A stretch of 32,943 bases of DNA from the NCBI RefSeq assembly GCF_001419765.1, contig NZ_LIRK01000037.1:1-32943 (forward strand), given 5' to 3'. A program made the translations under genes and the position numbers. Numbering within the stretch: the first letter of the stretch is position 1; each line of letters opens with the position of its first letter. The notes beneath the pieces were generated by a model. The model worked only from the letters and a program-made list of their open reading frames with translations, did no database searches and was not told the origin of the DNA. Of the stretch, positions 7,106-15,023 are shown piece by piece. The stretch is from Streptomyces torulosus (GTDB lineage: Bacteria > Actinomycetota > Actinomycetes > Streptomycetales > Streptomycetaceae).

Positions 7106-9337
7106 CTAGGCGGCACCTCGGTTTTCGTCACGTTCCGCAATCGTCTTTGTGAGGTCGTCGCGGACGATGCCGCGGCGGGTGGTGCGCTCGCCGTCGTCGG
7201 TCGTTCCGGCCACGCCGGTGGTCTTGATGCCGTGCGGCTTGAGTGCGCTGGTGACGTTCTCGCCCTTCCAGCCGCCGTAGACCTCGGGGCGCAGTTCGGC
7301 GAGCCGGGCGGCGATCCGCTCGTTCCATACGCGCTTCTCCGTCGGCGGCACGACCGCGGCCACGTCGGCGAGCAGGTCGTACGACGGGCCCGACGTCCTC
7401 TCGGTGTCCTCCCCGAGGGCGTGCCCGGACAGCGTGCCTTCGGCCTTGCGCAGGGCGTGGGCACGTTGGGCGATGGCGTTGGTGGCCGGGTCGTCCAGGT
7501 AGGCGGTGCGCACCACGACCGGCAGCGCGGTCGCTCCGGCGAGGTAGCCGTTACCGGCGTCGATCTCCGGGCGGAACGACGTGGCGCGCACGCCGTTCTT
7601 GTACGCACTCGTACCAAGGATCATGTCGTTCTCGACCTGTCCGGCGACCTTGAGGGCGAAGCGGATGGAGACGTTGCCGCTAATGCCCGTCGGAAGCGAG
7701 TCCTTGTCGGGGCGCTGCGTAGCCAGCACGAGGATCACACCCAGGGCACGACCGAGCTTGATGATGAACTCCGCATCGTCACCAGCCTGCTTGCCGTACT
7801 TGGGGTGCGCGAACAGGTTCTGGCATTCGTCGAACACACCGACCAGCGGCCACAGCTTCAGCGAGCGCTTGTCGGCAATGGCGCGGGTGACGCGCTTGTC
7901 CGGGCACAGATCCCGCGGCAGCTTCTTGATCGCAGCCGCGCGCCGCATGACTTCCTCGCGCAGCAGCTTCAGGGAGTCGGCCGCGTACCGGATCGAGTCG
8001 TCGTCGATGCCGGAGACGAACCGGTGACTGACGCATTCGAGGGAGTCCAAGTCACCGGTGCCCTTGTTTTCGTGCAGCCACAGTTCCACGCTCGGGTCCA
8101 GCGCGGCGCCGCAGGCCAGCACGCGCACGGAGGCGGTCTTGCCCTGGCCGGGCAGCGAGCCGACCAAGATGTTGTGCTGGATCATCGGTACCGACTGGGC
8201 CCGGCCGCGCGGGTCGATGCCGAACGGGACGCGCTTGAAGATGTCGTGCTTGCGGACGTTCGCGAGCGCCCACTTCACGGTGCCAGTCTTGGACAGGTCC
8301 CGGTCACCGACCCACAGGATGAGCCGTCCCTCGTGCTCGTTGGGGTCGGCGTCCGGCCATACGCAACCCAGCGGGCGGCGCAGGCCGGAGGCGAGCCGGG
8401 CACGCCGGTCGGCAACGTCCGCGACCGTCACGCCCAACGGCAGGTCGATGTCAGCGCGCCAGCCCGGACCCTCGCGGGTGATCGGGGCGACGAACCGGAT
8501 GCCGTCCTGGCCCTTGGCGACCGCGGATGCGATCTGCCCGATGCCGATGGACGCCATGGCCTTGATCACGATGTCGCTGGTGAGCTTCTGCACCTCGGTC
8601 TTGATGACCGCGCGGGTGGCCAGCGGCGCATCCGCCGGCGCACCCAGCCAGCCCAGCGTCAGCACGGCTACCGCAGCGGCGATGACCTGCGTCATCAGCT
8701 CCGCCCCGAACACCAGGAACAGGCCCACCACCACGGCGAACAGTCCGCCAAGGAACGTGAGGAGCATCCTCAGGCGTACCCGGCGGTCCCGCTGCCGGGA
8801 CAGCTTCAGGTATAGCTCGGAGTTCTCGCGGCGCGCCTCTGCCTGCCGCAGCGGCTCACCTTCCGCGTCGACCGCCCAACGGCCGATCCGGCCCAGGGCG
8901 TTGACCAGGCCGCTCGGGGAGCGCCAGATGAGTTTGGGCACGTACAGGAACGGCACGCGGATCGCGTGGAAGGCGATGGTGTGTCCCACGTGCCCGGCCA
9001 GCCAGCCCATCGCGTCCTTGAACTCCGGGCCCGACTTCATCCACACCGGGATGATGTCCAGCCGCTTGGAGTCGCGGATGCGGTCGATGAGACCGGGGCC
9101 CGACCGAGTGGGCGCCGGGCGGTCGACCAGAGTCGGGCCGGAGTCGTCCGACTCCCCCGTCTCCGAGTGGGCCGACTCGGTCGGCTTCGAGTCGGCCGAC
9201 CGGTCGGGGGTGCCGTCGGTCGACTCGGTGCGGGCCGACCGGGCCTTGTCTAGGTCGACCACGTCGCCCTTGGAGTCGGTGCCCATCTCGGCTTCGAGTC
9301 GGTTGAAGAGTTCGTTGTCGTCGTCGGGGTGCTTCAC
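7106..9337 (-). CDS. TraB/FtsK-type conjugative DNA translocase
   Basis: A 743-residue protein. It begins with an acidic, low-complexity, Ser/Thr-rich region (1-80), followed by a helical part and two membrane segments (about 191-211 and 213-232). The FtsK/SpoIIIE motor has Walker A GSLPGQGKT (393-401), Walker B VGVFDE (499-504) and the LATQRPD motif (538-544). A C-terminal winged-helix-like domain (about 670-735) would bind the transfer locus. The start is GTG 9337 after aaggaacccca. TraB-type proteins form a hexameric pore and pump double-stranded DNA between mycelia. It is nearly twice the length of the TraSA of element 2. Confidence 0.92.
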   Translation of the reverse strand: MKHPDDDNELFNRLEAEMGTDSKGDVVDLDKARSARTESTDGTPDRSADSKPTESAHSETGESDDSGPTLVDRPAPTRSGPGLIDRIRDSKRLDIIPVWMKSGPEFKDAMGWLAGHVGHTIAFHAIRVPFLYVPKLIWRSPSGLVNALGRIGRWAVDAEGEPLRQAEARRENSELYLKLSRQRDRRVRLRMLLTFLGGLFAVVVGLFLVFGAELMTQVIAAAVAVLTLGWLGAPADAPLATRAVIKTEVQKLTSDIVIKAMASIGIGQIASAVAKGQDGIRFVAPITREGPGWRADIDLPLGVTVADVADRRARLASGLRRPLGCVWPDADPNEHEGRLILWVGDRDLSKTGTVKWALANVRKHDIFKRVPFGIDPRGRAQSVPMIQHNILVGSLPGQGKTASVRVLACGAALDPSVELWLHENKGTGDLDSLECVSHRFVSGIDDDSIRYAADSLKLLREEVMRRAAAIKKLPRDLCPDKRVTRAIADKRSLKLWPLVGVFDECQNLFAHPKYGKQAGDDAEFIIKLGRALGVILVLATQRPDKDSLPTGISGNVSIRFALKVAGQVENDMILGTSAYKNGVRATSFRPEIDAGNGYLAGATALPVVVRTAYLDDPATNAIAQRAHALRKAEGTLSGHALGEDTERTSGPSYDLLADVAAVVPPTEKRVWNERIAARLAELRPEVYGGWKGENVTSALKPHGIKTTGVAGTTDDGERTTRRGIVRDDLTKTIAERDENRGAA

Positions 9338-9364
9338 TTGGGGTTCCTTCTTTCGGGAGGGATG

Positions 9365-9406
9365 CGGGGCCCGGCCGCTGCTTTGGTCGGTTGAGACCGG
9401 GCCCCG
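9365..9406 (-). terminator. Strong intergenic hairpin between the RRQRL gene and traB
   Basis: CGGGGCCCGG (9365-9374) pairs perfectly with CCGGGCCCCG (9397-9406) around a 22-base loop. There is no T-run, so it may be an attenuator or RNA-processing/stability element rather than a full terminator. It lies just upstream of the traB ribosome site and could lower TraB expression within the operon. Confidence 0.5.
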
Positions 9407-9418
9407 TACGAACGCGGG

Positions 9419-9802
9419 TTATGCGGCGCGCTGTTCTTCGGGGTAGGCGCAGGGGACGCACACGCCGAGCGAGGTCGGGATGCAGTAGCTGTAGGTCAGC
9501 CGGCACTGCGGGCAGGTGCGGCGGGCGAGCATCGCCAGGGCGAGCGCGCCCCACTTGCGCGAGGTCATCGGCCGGACCGGCTTCGCGCAGTCGATGCGGT
9601 AGAGGTAGGCGACCTGAACGCCGGACTTGCGGCCCCGGTGGCGGCGCATCACCTGCGCGGCGACCGGCTGTCCACCCGGCCGCAGCCCCTTCTCGCGCAG
9701 CTGTCGGCGGGTGGCGTAGCCATCCGGAGCGAACCGCCACGGGAACGTGGGGATGCCGAACCGAGTGCCGTGCGGGTCGAAGCACTTGGCGTAGGCGGAC
9801 AT
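9419..9802 (-). CDS. RRQRL-motif zinc-binding protein
   Basis: This 127-residue protein matches the actinobacterial RRQRL-motif zinc-binding family. It has an N-terminal FDPHGTRFGIPTFPWR segment, the name-giving ATRRQLREKGLRPGG, and a VAYLYRIDCAKPVRPM segment. C-terminal cysteines in TCPQC and GVCVPC form a probable zinc site. The final Leu of the RRQRL signature is displaced here (RRQL). The start ATG overlaps the methyltransferase stop as TGATG. Such proteins are common in AICE transfer operons, but their role is not established. DNA binding is plausible from the basic and zinc features. Confidence 0.8.
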   Translation of the reverse strand: MSAYAKCFDPHGTRFGIPTFPWRFAPDGYATRRQLREKGLRPGGQPVAAQVMRRHRGRKSGVQVAYLYRIDCAKPVRPMTSRKWGALALAMLARRTCPQCRLTYSYCIPTSLGVCVPCAYPEEQRAA

Positions 9803-10503
9803 CAGGCAGCCACCACCCCGTACTGCCCTGCGGCAGCGAGGAAGCGGCAACCGATCCACTCGCTGTAGGCGGGAGGGATGGCCTCGGTGAGTTCCTCGCG
9901 GACGTCGGTCCACGTGATGCCCATCGCGTGCTGCATCTCCGGGACTGTGGCCTTGCCCCCACCGTTGCCGTACGCGGCCACGTACGGGCCGTCGCGGTAG
10001 ACGCCGTGACGGTAGCCACGCACGTAGCCCCGGTGGCGTGGGTGAGCCAGCTGGGCCACCGTCCAGCGACCCAATTCGAAGTTGCGGTGGCGCAGCACCC
10101 CGAGTCCGAACATCTCGCCGCACAGGAACAAGTCCTTACGGATCTCTGCCCGCCCATTGGGTTGCTCGATCACGTACGGCAGACCCGTGGCCTCCAACAA
10201 CTCCCGCGTGGGCGCCACCAGGTCGCCGTGTGAGCCTCCCCAGCCCTGGGACCGGTTCGTACCCACGGTGAGCGCGCACTTGCCCTGGCAGGGCGGTGAG
10301 GCGTGCACGAACGCGTACCGGCGGATGCGGCCGGAGCTGATCAGCCCTGCGAGGTATTCGAGGGCGTCACCACGCTGGTAAGGGAAGGGGTAGTTAGGCC
10401 GGTCGGCGATGTCCACGCCGTCCACGGCGAACCCAGCACTGTGGTAGCCGGCCGCAGCGCCGCCAGCGCAGGAAAAGAGATCCAGCAGACGGGGCCGGTT
10501 CAT
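9802..10503 (-). CDS. C5 cytosine DNA methyltransferase-like protein
   Basis: A 233-residue protein with C5-methyltransferase motif I (LLDLFSCAGGAAAGYHSAGF, residues 6-25) for S-adenosylmethionine binding. The catalytic loop is SPPCQGK, with Cys72 as nucleophile. The motif corresponding to ENV reads EQPNG, a deviation seen in small phage- and element-borne enzymes. The target recognition region appears short, since the family is usually 300-400 residues. No restriction endonuclease gene is adjacent, so it is an orphan that may shield the element from host restriction. Start and stop overlap both neighbours (ATGA and TGATG). Confidence 0.8.
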   Translation of the reverse strand: MNRPRLLDLFSCAGGAAAGYHSAGFAVDGVDIADRPNYPFPYQRGDALEYLAGLISSGRIRRYAFVHASPPCQGKCALTVGTNRSQGWGGSHGDLVAPTRELLEATGLPYVIEQPNGRAEIRKDLFLCGEMFGLGVLRHRNFELGRWTVAQLAHPRHRGYVRGYRHGVYRDGPYVAAYGNGGGKATVPEMQHAMGITWTDVREELTEAIPPAYSEWIGCRFLAAAGQYGVVAA

Positions 10504-11150
10504 GCCGCCACCCCCACGACCGGAGCATCCGCGCGGGCACCGGCGCGGCCCGCGCGCCGCCCGGTCACGGTGGCGAACAGCCGCCCCAGCCCCGCCCGAC
10601 GGGTGCCGGCGCGAGCCTGCTTGGCCGCGTACATGGCCTCATCCGCACGGCGCAGCAGCGCGGACAGGTCGTCGTCGGGGAAGTCGGCCGCACGCGCCCA
10701 GCCAAGGGAGACCGTGGTGTGTACGGCGGGGTCCTGGCTGTCGACCGGGCGGGCGAGCACGCCGTGCAGTACGGCGAGCACGTCTCCGGCGGTGCCGTGG
10801 TCGTCGATCAGGACGGCGGCGAACTCATCGCCCCCGAGCCGCCCGGCCACCCCGGACCGGCCGACGTGATGTGCGAGCCGGTCCGCAGTCGCCTTCAACA
10901 GCGCGTCCCCGGCCGCGTGTCCGAAGGTGTCGTTGATCTGCTTGAACTTGTCGACGTCGGCTAGCACCACGACCGCCCGCGGGTCCCTCAACAGGCCAGA
11001 GGCGCGGCGGGTGAATGCTTCGCGCGTCCGCAGGCCGGTCAGCGGGTCTCGGCGGGCGACGTTCAGGCGCCGCCGCAGCCACAGTGTGTGGGCCGTCCAT
11101 CCCGTGGCGACCGGAGCCGCCGCGGCCAGCATGGTCAGCAGGGTGTTCAT
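10500..11150 (-). CDS. Membrane-anchored GGDEF-domain protein
   Basis: This 216-residue protein has one N-terminal hydrophobic helix (about 2-25), then a complete GGDEF domain. DPLTGLRTREAF begins the domain, ADVDKFKQINDTFGH carries the metal-binding Asp, the active site is GRLGGDEF (GGDEF at 106-110), and it ends with DEAMYAAKQ. The inhibitory RxxD site is absent from its usual place before GGDEF. The residues required for diguanylate cyclase activity are present, so cyclic dinucleotide synthesis is likely but unproven. It overlaps both neighbours by ATGA and shares an operon with the PycTM-type protein two genes upstream. Confidence 0.88.
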   Translation of the reverse strand: MNTLLTMLAAAAPVATGWTAHTLWLRRRLNVARRDPLTGLRTREAFTRRASGLLRDPRAVVVLADVDKFKQINDTFGHAAGDALLKATADRLAHHVGRSGVAGRLGGDEFAAVLIDDHGTAGDVLAVLHGVLARPVDSQDPAVHTTVSLGWARAADFPDDDLSALLRRADEAMYAAKQARAGTRRAGLGRLFATVTGRRAGRAGARADAPVVGVAA

Positions 11151-12136
11151 GCCGCCGCCCCCTCGGTGCCCTCGTCGCCGCCGTCGACGGAGTGCAGGCG
11201 ACGCCCCTCGGCCCGCTCGTTCAGCAGCAGGTCACGCAGGACTCGGGAGTTGGCCGCTGAGCAGTGCAGCGTGGTGCGGATGGCTTCCGCGTTGATCGCG
11301 TCGTCCGTCCAGTCGGCCGTAGCCTGGCGTGCCTCTGTGAGCAGTTCCGCCGGGGTCCGTGGCGCCTTCGTCGTCTTGCTCTTGGTGCTGGCCGGGCGCT
11401 TGCGCGGCGGCTTGGGCGCCTCAGGCTTCGGCTTCTCCGTCTCCGTCGGCGGCACGGGCGGAACGTCCTCGGTCGCCGGGGCCAGCTCGCCGAGCTTCAG
11501 CAGCACGCGTTCCGGGCGCGGGGTCTTCGACCGCCACCGCCGGCCGTGCTCCTCACGGAGCCGAGCGCGGGCCAACTGCCGCTCACGCTCCCGCTTCAGC
11601 GCCTCGGAGTAGGAGGTGATCTCCCACAGCGTCATCCGGCGCCACAGGGCGAACGTCGACAGCGGGGCCAGCATCCAGCGGGAAAACCGCACCTTCTCCA
11701 TCCGCCGGCCGGTCGCGGCACCGATCCGCACGGCGTAGATGTGGGCGCCGATCTCCGAGAACACCACCCACAGCAGCGGCATCGTGCCGTGCGCGACCTT
11801 CGCCCACAGCGACTCACCGGCGGCGACGTTCAGCCCGCATGTGATCAGCGTCAGAGCCCAGGGCACGAACCGCACCCACGCAAGCGCCATGTCCATCCGG
11901 ATCAACAGCAGGTTGGCCACGGTGAACACCGGAATGGCCACGTCGATGCCGACCGGCAACATCCACGGCTCACCGAAACCCCACCGGGCGGCAGCAGAGG
12001 AGACCGCGTCGAAGGAGGCGATCAGGCCCAGGGCCCCGACCCCGGCCGCGGCGAGCGCCCCCAGTCCGGCGAGCCCCATCTCCGGCTTCGTCAGCGGCGG
12101 CACCGCCGGACGCTCAATGCTCTGCGTCGTCGTCAT
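11147..12136 (-). CDS. DUF2637 membrane protein (spread protein)
   Basis: A 329-residue protein with four predicted membrane helices in its first half (about 21-43, 55-77, 84-106 and 117-139), typical of DUF2637/Spd proteins of Streptomyces mobile elements. The cytoplasmic half is Lys/Pro/Arg-rich (PKPEAPKPPRKRPASTKSK) and ends in a small helical region (TPAELLTEARQATADWTDDA) that looks like a DNA-binding or partner-binding head. Such proteins accompany TraB and assist spread within recipient mycelium. It is translationally coupled on both sides. Confidence 0.83.
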   Translation of the reverse strand: MTTTQSIERPAVPPLTKPEMGLAGLGALAAAGVGALGLIASFDAVSSAAARWGFGEPWMLPVGIDVAIPVFTVANLLLIRMDMALAWVRFVPWALTLITCGLNVAAGESLWAKVAHGTMPLLWVVFSEIGAHIYAVRIGAATGRRMEKVRFSRWMLAPLSTFALWRRMTLWEITSYSEALKRERERQLARARLREEHGRRWRSKTPRPERVLLKLGELAPATEDVPPVPPTETEKPKPEAPKPPRKRPASTKSKTTKAPRTPAELLTEARQATADWTDDAINAEAIRTTLHCSAANSRVLRDLLLNERAEGRRLHSVDGGDEGTEGAAA

Positions 12137-12582
12137 GCCGCACCCCCAGCCACGATCAGGGCCGCGACGATGAGCAGCGCACCACCTGCGCAGATGAGGT
12201 CAACCGCACGGCGCAGACCCCTGAACTTGGCCACCGCGAGGCGGGACAGACCCGCGATGTCCGCGCCGAGACGGTCCTCACGCAGCTGGGCGGTGATCTC
12301 CTCAGCCGTGAGCGTCGCCCACAGCGGGAAGCCGTGCCGACCGCGCAGGTTCGGGCGCACCGACCGCAGCAGCAGACCCGCCGCAGCGACCAACAGCGCC
12401 ATGCCCGCGCCGCCCACCACATAGGAAGCGGTGTTCAGCGGCATGTCCTTGGCGACCGTCCAGGCCCCGGCCAGCACCGCGCCGACGAACGCCAGCAACA
12501 GGGCGGTCTTGTTGTCGGTCCTCGCGATCTCGGCCTTCACCTCAGCGTGCGCGGCCGTCAGCTTCGTCTCCGGGGTGCTCAT
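12133..12582 (-). CDS. Pycsar-effector-like membrane protein (PycTM)
   Basis: This 149-residue protein has the layout of the PycTM family: an N-terminal helix, the hallmark ARTDNKTALLLAFVGAVLAG entering the first membrane helix (about 25-45), a second helix (about 52-72), a soluble middle part (75-122) and a last helix (about 125-146). In Pycsar defence the family responds to a cyclic pyrimidine nucleotide and damages the membrane. No pyrimidine cyclase gene is adjacent, but a GGDEF protein is encoded two genes downstream in the same operon. Family membership is by eye. The role here could be defence, exclusion or transfer. Confidence 0.72.
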   Translation of the reverse strand: MSTPETKLTAAHAEVKAEIARTDNKTALLLAFVGAVLAGAWTVAKDMPLNTASYVVGGAGMALLVAAAGLLLRSVRPNLRGRHGFPLWATLTAEEITAQLREDRLGADIAGLSRLAVAKFRGLRRAVDLICAGGALLIVAALIVAGGAA

Positions 12583-12878
12583 GCCGCAGCCCCCTTACGG
12601 GAGATCCGACGGAACCCGGCCGGGCGTACCAGGGGGACGACGTTGAACAGCTCCGGCGCGTGCGCCTCGATCACCTCAGCGGCGATACGGGCAACGTCGT
12701 CCGGCAGGTTGCTGAACTCCGGGTCGGCGAGGATGTCGCGCGCCGCGTCCAGGCGGGCCGCGCGCTCTTCGTCCGTCTCGCCCTCGGCCCCGAGCCACAG
12801 CTCAACCGGCGTTCCCAGGGCGAGTTCCACGAAGTCTTCAGCAGAGATGGCCTGTTGCTGGCCGATGTACGTGCGCAT
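12579..12878 (-). CDS. Uncharacterised small protein, first gene of the transfer operon
   Basis: A 99-residue acidic soluble protein. It is mostly helical, with AISAEDFVELALGTPVELWL at the start and an Asp/Glu-rich central helix (GETDEERAARLDAARDIL). The ATG at 12878 follows TGAGGAG. It is the first gene after the divergent control region, and its leader holds a copy of the conserved stem-loop. The stop overlaps the next start by four bases. Proteins of this size and composition open many AICE operons, but I know no function for them. Confidence 0.72.
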   Translation of the reverse strand: MRTYIGQQQAISAEDFVELALGTPVELWLGAEGETDEERAARLDAARDILADPEFSNLPDDVARIAAEVIEAHAPELFNVVPLVRPAGFRRISRKGAAA

Positions 12879-12910
12879 GGACGTTCTCCTCAGTCGATGG
12901 GGCAGGGAGA

Positions 12911-12956
12911 TGTCCGGCGGCGGGCGACCTTGCTGGGGAGTCCCGCCGGTCGGACA
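12911..12956 (-). promoter_or_regulatory. Conserved stem-loop in the operon leader (copy 2)
   Basis: Loop ACTCCCCAGCAAGGTCG (minus strand) is identical to that at 5210-5252. The inner stem is shared (GGCGGG with CCCGCC), while the outer stem differs (TGTCCG with CGGACA) and still pairs. TCTCCCTGCCC and then a GAGGAG ribosome site follow. A fixed loop on stems that differ but both pair suggests a regulatory RNA structure. Confidence 0.75.
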
Positions 12957-13005
12957 TGTGCACGGTCAAGGCGGTACGGAGTTCGGAAACCCCATCAGCC
13001 CTGAA

Positions 13006-13024
13006 GAACATGTATTACATGTTC
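13006..13024. promoter_or_regulatory. Perfect 19-bp palindrome, probable operator
   Basis: GAACATGTATTACATGTTC is a perfect inverted repeat (9+1+9) in the divergent control region, about 130 bp upstream of the minus-strand operon start. It is the likely site for a dimeric regulator encoded in element 1, either the XRE protein or the GntR-type protein. Confidence 0.7.
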
Positions 13025-13145
13025 CTCATCTTGCAGAGGGGAGTTCGTCCCGTCAAGCCCTTCGGCTGTTTGAGTGCTGCGAGCCCCTCGCGCTCGATGC
13101 ACCTACAGACTGGCGCCGGTATCGACGACGCTCGACTTCGCAGCT

Positions 13146-13184
13146 GTACGACTTGAGTCGTTCTTAGCTAGCGTGAAGTCGTAC
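13146..13184. promoter_or_regulatory. Inverted repeat upstream of the XRE gene
   Basis: GTACGACTT (13146-13154) and AAGTCGTAC (13176-13184) flank the probable promoter (TTGAGT...TAGCTA-like). A further AAGTCG follows at 13186. It lies just upstream of the XRE start at 13215 and is a plausible autoregulatory operator. Confidence 0.5.
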
Positions 13185-13214
13185 CAAGTCGTCCTGACCA
13201 GTGGGAGGTTGGAC

Positions 13215-13982
13215 GTGGCGAACGAGCGACTGCGCGGCGCGATAGTGGACTTGGGCCTGACGCTCGATGAAGTCGCCGAACGACTCGGGGTAGCGTCCAA
13301 GACGGTCGAACGATGGATCAACGAGCCTGAGCGCAAGCCATATCGCCGCTTCCAGTACGCGACGGCCTCTCTACTGCGGTGCGAAGTGTCGTACCTCTGG
13401 CCGGACGAACGCACATCAGCGGAGGTCACAGCCTCCGGCAACGCGGAGTTGGTGAGGCTCTATCCGCACCGGTCTGTCGTGATGCAAACCCTCTGGACGA
13501 ACCTCTACTCCAAGGCGACCCATCAGTTCGATCTGTTGGTGTACTCCGGGTTCTGGCTCACGGAAGACGCAACGTTCCACCGCATCGTGAAGGAGAAGTC
13601 AGCCGACGGAGTGCCCATCCGCTTCATGTTGGGAGAGCCCACGTCGCCTGCAGTGGCGGTGCGCGGCGAGGACGAGGGGATCGGCGCGGCGATGGCGGGC
13701 AAGATTCGGAACGCCCTCATCAACTACGGTCCGCTCTTCGGCCTCCCCAGGGTGGAGTTCAGGCTGCACGGTACGACCCTCTACAACTCGATCTACCGGG
13801 CCGATGACGAGATGCTGGCGAACGGGCACCTCTACGGCGTCGGCGCCTACATGGCCCCCGTACTGCACTTGCGACGCGTGCCCGGCGGAGAACTCTTCGA
13901 CGCCTACGCGGAGAGCGTTGAGAAGGTCTGGGAATCGGCCCGCCCGATCTCGTCACCTGCCGATTGGGAAGGCACTGCCTAA
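13215..13982 (+). CDS. XRE-type helix-turn-helix regulator with large C-terminal domain
   Basis: A 255-residue protein. The N-terminal helix-turn-helix reads LTLDEVAERLGVASKTVERW (about residues 16-35). The C-terminal 170 residues resemble the effector part of Streptomyces XRE regulators carried by mobile elements, with DLLVYSGFWL, PIRFMLGEPTSPAV and the conserved end LFDAYAESVEKVWE. The start GTG 13215 follows GGGAGG at good spacing; earlier in-frame starts would place coding sequence across the inverted repeat. It is divergent from the transfer operon and coupled to the Nudix gene by TAATG, as expected for a control module. It may sense a ligand or metabolite. Confidence 0.8.
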   Translation: MANERLRGAIVDLGLTLDEVAERLGVASKTVERWINEPERKPYRRFQYATASLLRCEVSYLWPDERTSAEVTASGNAELVRLYPHRSVVMQTLWTNLYSKATHQFDLLVYSGFWLTEDATFHRIVKEKSADGVPIRFMLGEPTSPAVAVRGEDEGIGAAMAGKIRNALINYGPLFGLPRVEFRLHGTTLYNSIYRADDEMLANGHLYGVGAYMAPVLHLRRVPGGELFDAYAESVEKVWESARPISSPADWEGTA

Positions 13983-14455
13983 TGAGCCGCATCGACTACT
14001 TCCGCGACCCGAACGCCCCTCGGGCCAACTCGGTGGTGCCCTCGGTCACCGCAGTCGTCCGAGACGACGCGGGGCGGTTGCTGCTTATCCACAAGACGGA
14101 CAACGATCGGTGGGCACTGCCCGGCGGCGGCCACGACATCGGCGAGCGCATCAGTGACACCGTCGTCCGTGAGGTTGCGGAAGAAACCGGCATTGACGTT
14201 GAAGTAGACAGCATCGTGGGGCTTTACACCGACCCTGAACACGTGCTGGCGTACGACGACGGGGAGGTCCGGCAGCAGTTCTCCATCTGCTTCCGGGCCC
14301 ACCCCATCGGGGGTTCCCTACGTACGAGCAGCGAGTCAAAAGAGGTCCGCTGGGTTGACCCAGCGGACCTTGACGGACTGGACATCCACCCGTCGATGAT
14401 GCTGCGCATCCGCCAAGGTCTCGACGACTCGCGGCGAGAGCCCTACATCGGCTGA
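13982..14455 (+). CDS. Nudix hydrolase, Pif-like
   Basis: This 157-residue protein has a complete Nudix box (GGGHDIGERISDTVVREVAEETGI over about residues 43-66, with the GxxxxxE...REVAEETGI pattern). The fold begins VVPSVTAVVRDDAGRLLLI and ends EVRWVDPADLDGL. In pSAM2 the Nudix protein Pif blocks transfer into cells already carrying the element; the matching position beside the regulator suggests the same here. The start overlaps the XRE stop (TAATG). The 3' end overlaps the convergent HD gene by 13 bp. The natural substrate is unknown. Confidence 0.85.
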   Translation: MSRIDYFRDPNAPRANSVVPSVTAVVRDDAGRLLLIHKTDNDRWALPGGGHDIGERISDTVVREVAEETGIDVEVDSIVGLYTDPEHVLAYDDGEVRQQFSICFRAHPIGGSLRTSSESKEVRWVDPADLDGLDIHPSMMLRIRQGLDDSRREPYIG

Positions 14456-15012
14456 TCGTCGGCAGAGACCTGCGCCAACCGGCCCTCAACACGCTTCGAC
14501 GCTGCATGGATCTCGGGCGCCGCGCGCTGAATGAACCGCCCAACGATCGTGTCCGGGCCGTACCGCTGCACGATCTCGTCCAGCCGCTCGGCCGGCGTGG
14601 TCTGAGTCCCGCCGGGCGTCGTCGTCATGTCGCAGTACAGCAGGGCATCGACCAGGTCCGGCCGCTCAAGCTCGAACTCCCCCTCAAGCTCCTTCCTCAG
14701 TCCGCGCTCCTCAGCTTCCAGCAAGGCGCAGGAGTGGTGAGCCACGAGGCGCACGACCCGCTCGTCGGCCTTCTCCTGGTCTCGGAGGAACCGCGCGCCG
14801 TCCAGCGGGTGAAAGCCGGTTGTCGCGATCATCGGCGAATATCCGATGTCATGCAGCACTGCGGCAGCTTCCAACAACTCGGCATCGTCGTCCATGATCG
14901 GGCCCAAGGAGCGAGCACGCTTGGCGACCCCCAGCGAGTGCGCCCACCGACGCGGGAGCGGATCGGACAGCAGCGATTCGGAGAGCGAGTACGCCCACTC
15001 AGACAGTCCCAT
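14443..15012 (-). CDS. HD-domain phosphohydrolase
   Basis: A 189-residue HD-superfamily protein. The metal ligands appear as RRWAHSLGVA (His), AAVLHDIGYSP (His-Asp), LVAHHSCALLE (His-His) and DALLYCDMTT (Asp). A helical C-terminal region (ERLDEIVQRYGPDTIVGRFI) follows. The ATG at 15012 is eleven bases after the GntR stop, so the two form one unit. The substrate is unknown; nucleotide or cyclic nucleotide hydrolysis is possible, and would be notable beside a GGDEF gene in the same element. HD genes often sit beside GntR and Nudix genes in AICEs. Confidence 0.82.
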   Translation of the reverse strand: MGLSEWAYSLSESLLSDPLPRRWAHSLGVAKRARSLGPIMDDDAELLEAAAVLHDIGYSPMIATTGFHPLDGARFLRDQEKADERVVRLVAHHSCALLEAEERGLRKELEGEFELERPDLVDALLYCDMTTTPGGTQTTPAERLDEIVQRYGPDTIVGRFIQRAAPEIHAASKRVEGRLAQVSADDQPM

Positions 15013-15023
15013 GGCGGCCAAGA

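Noticed and set aside
7232..8815. Long plus-strand ORF of 527 codons opposite traB
   Set aside because: It is antisense to a gene with clear Walker motifs, has low-complexity Gly/Arg/Val/Asp-rich sequence, and no recognisable domain. High GC creates such shadows.
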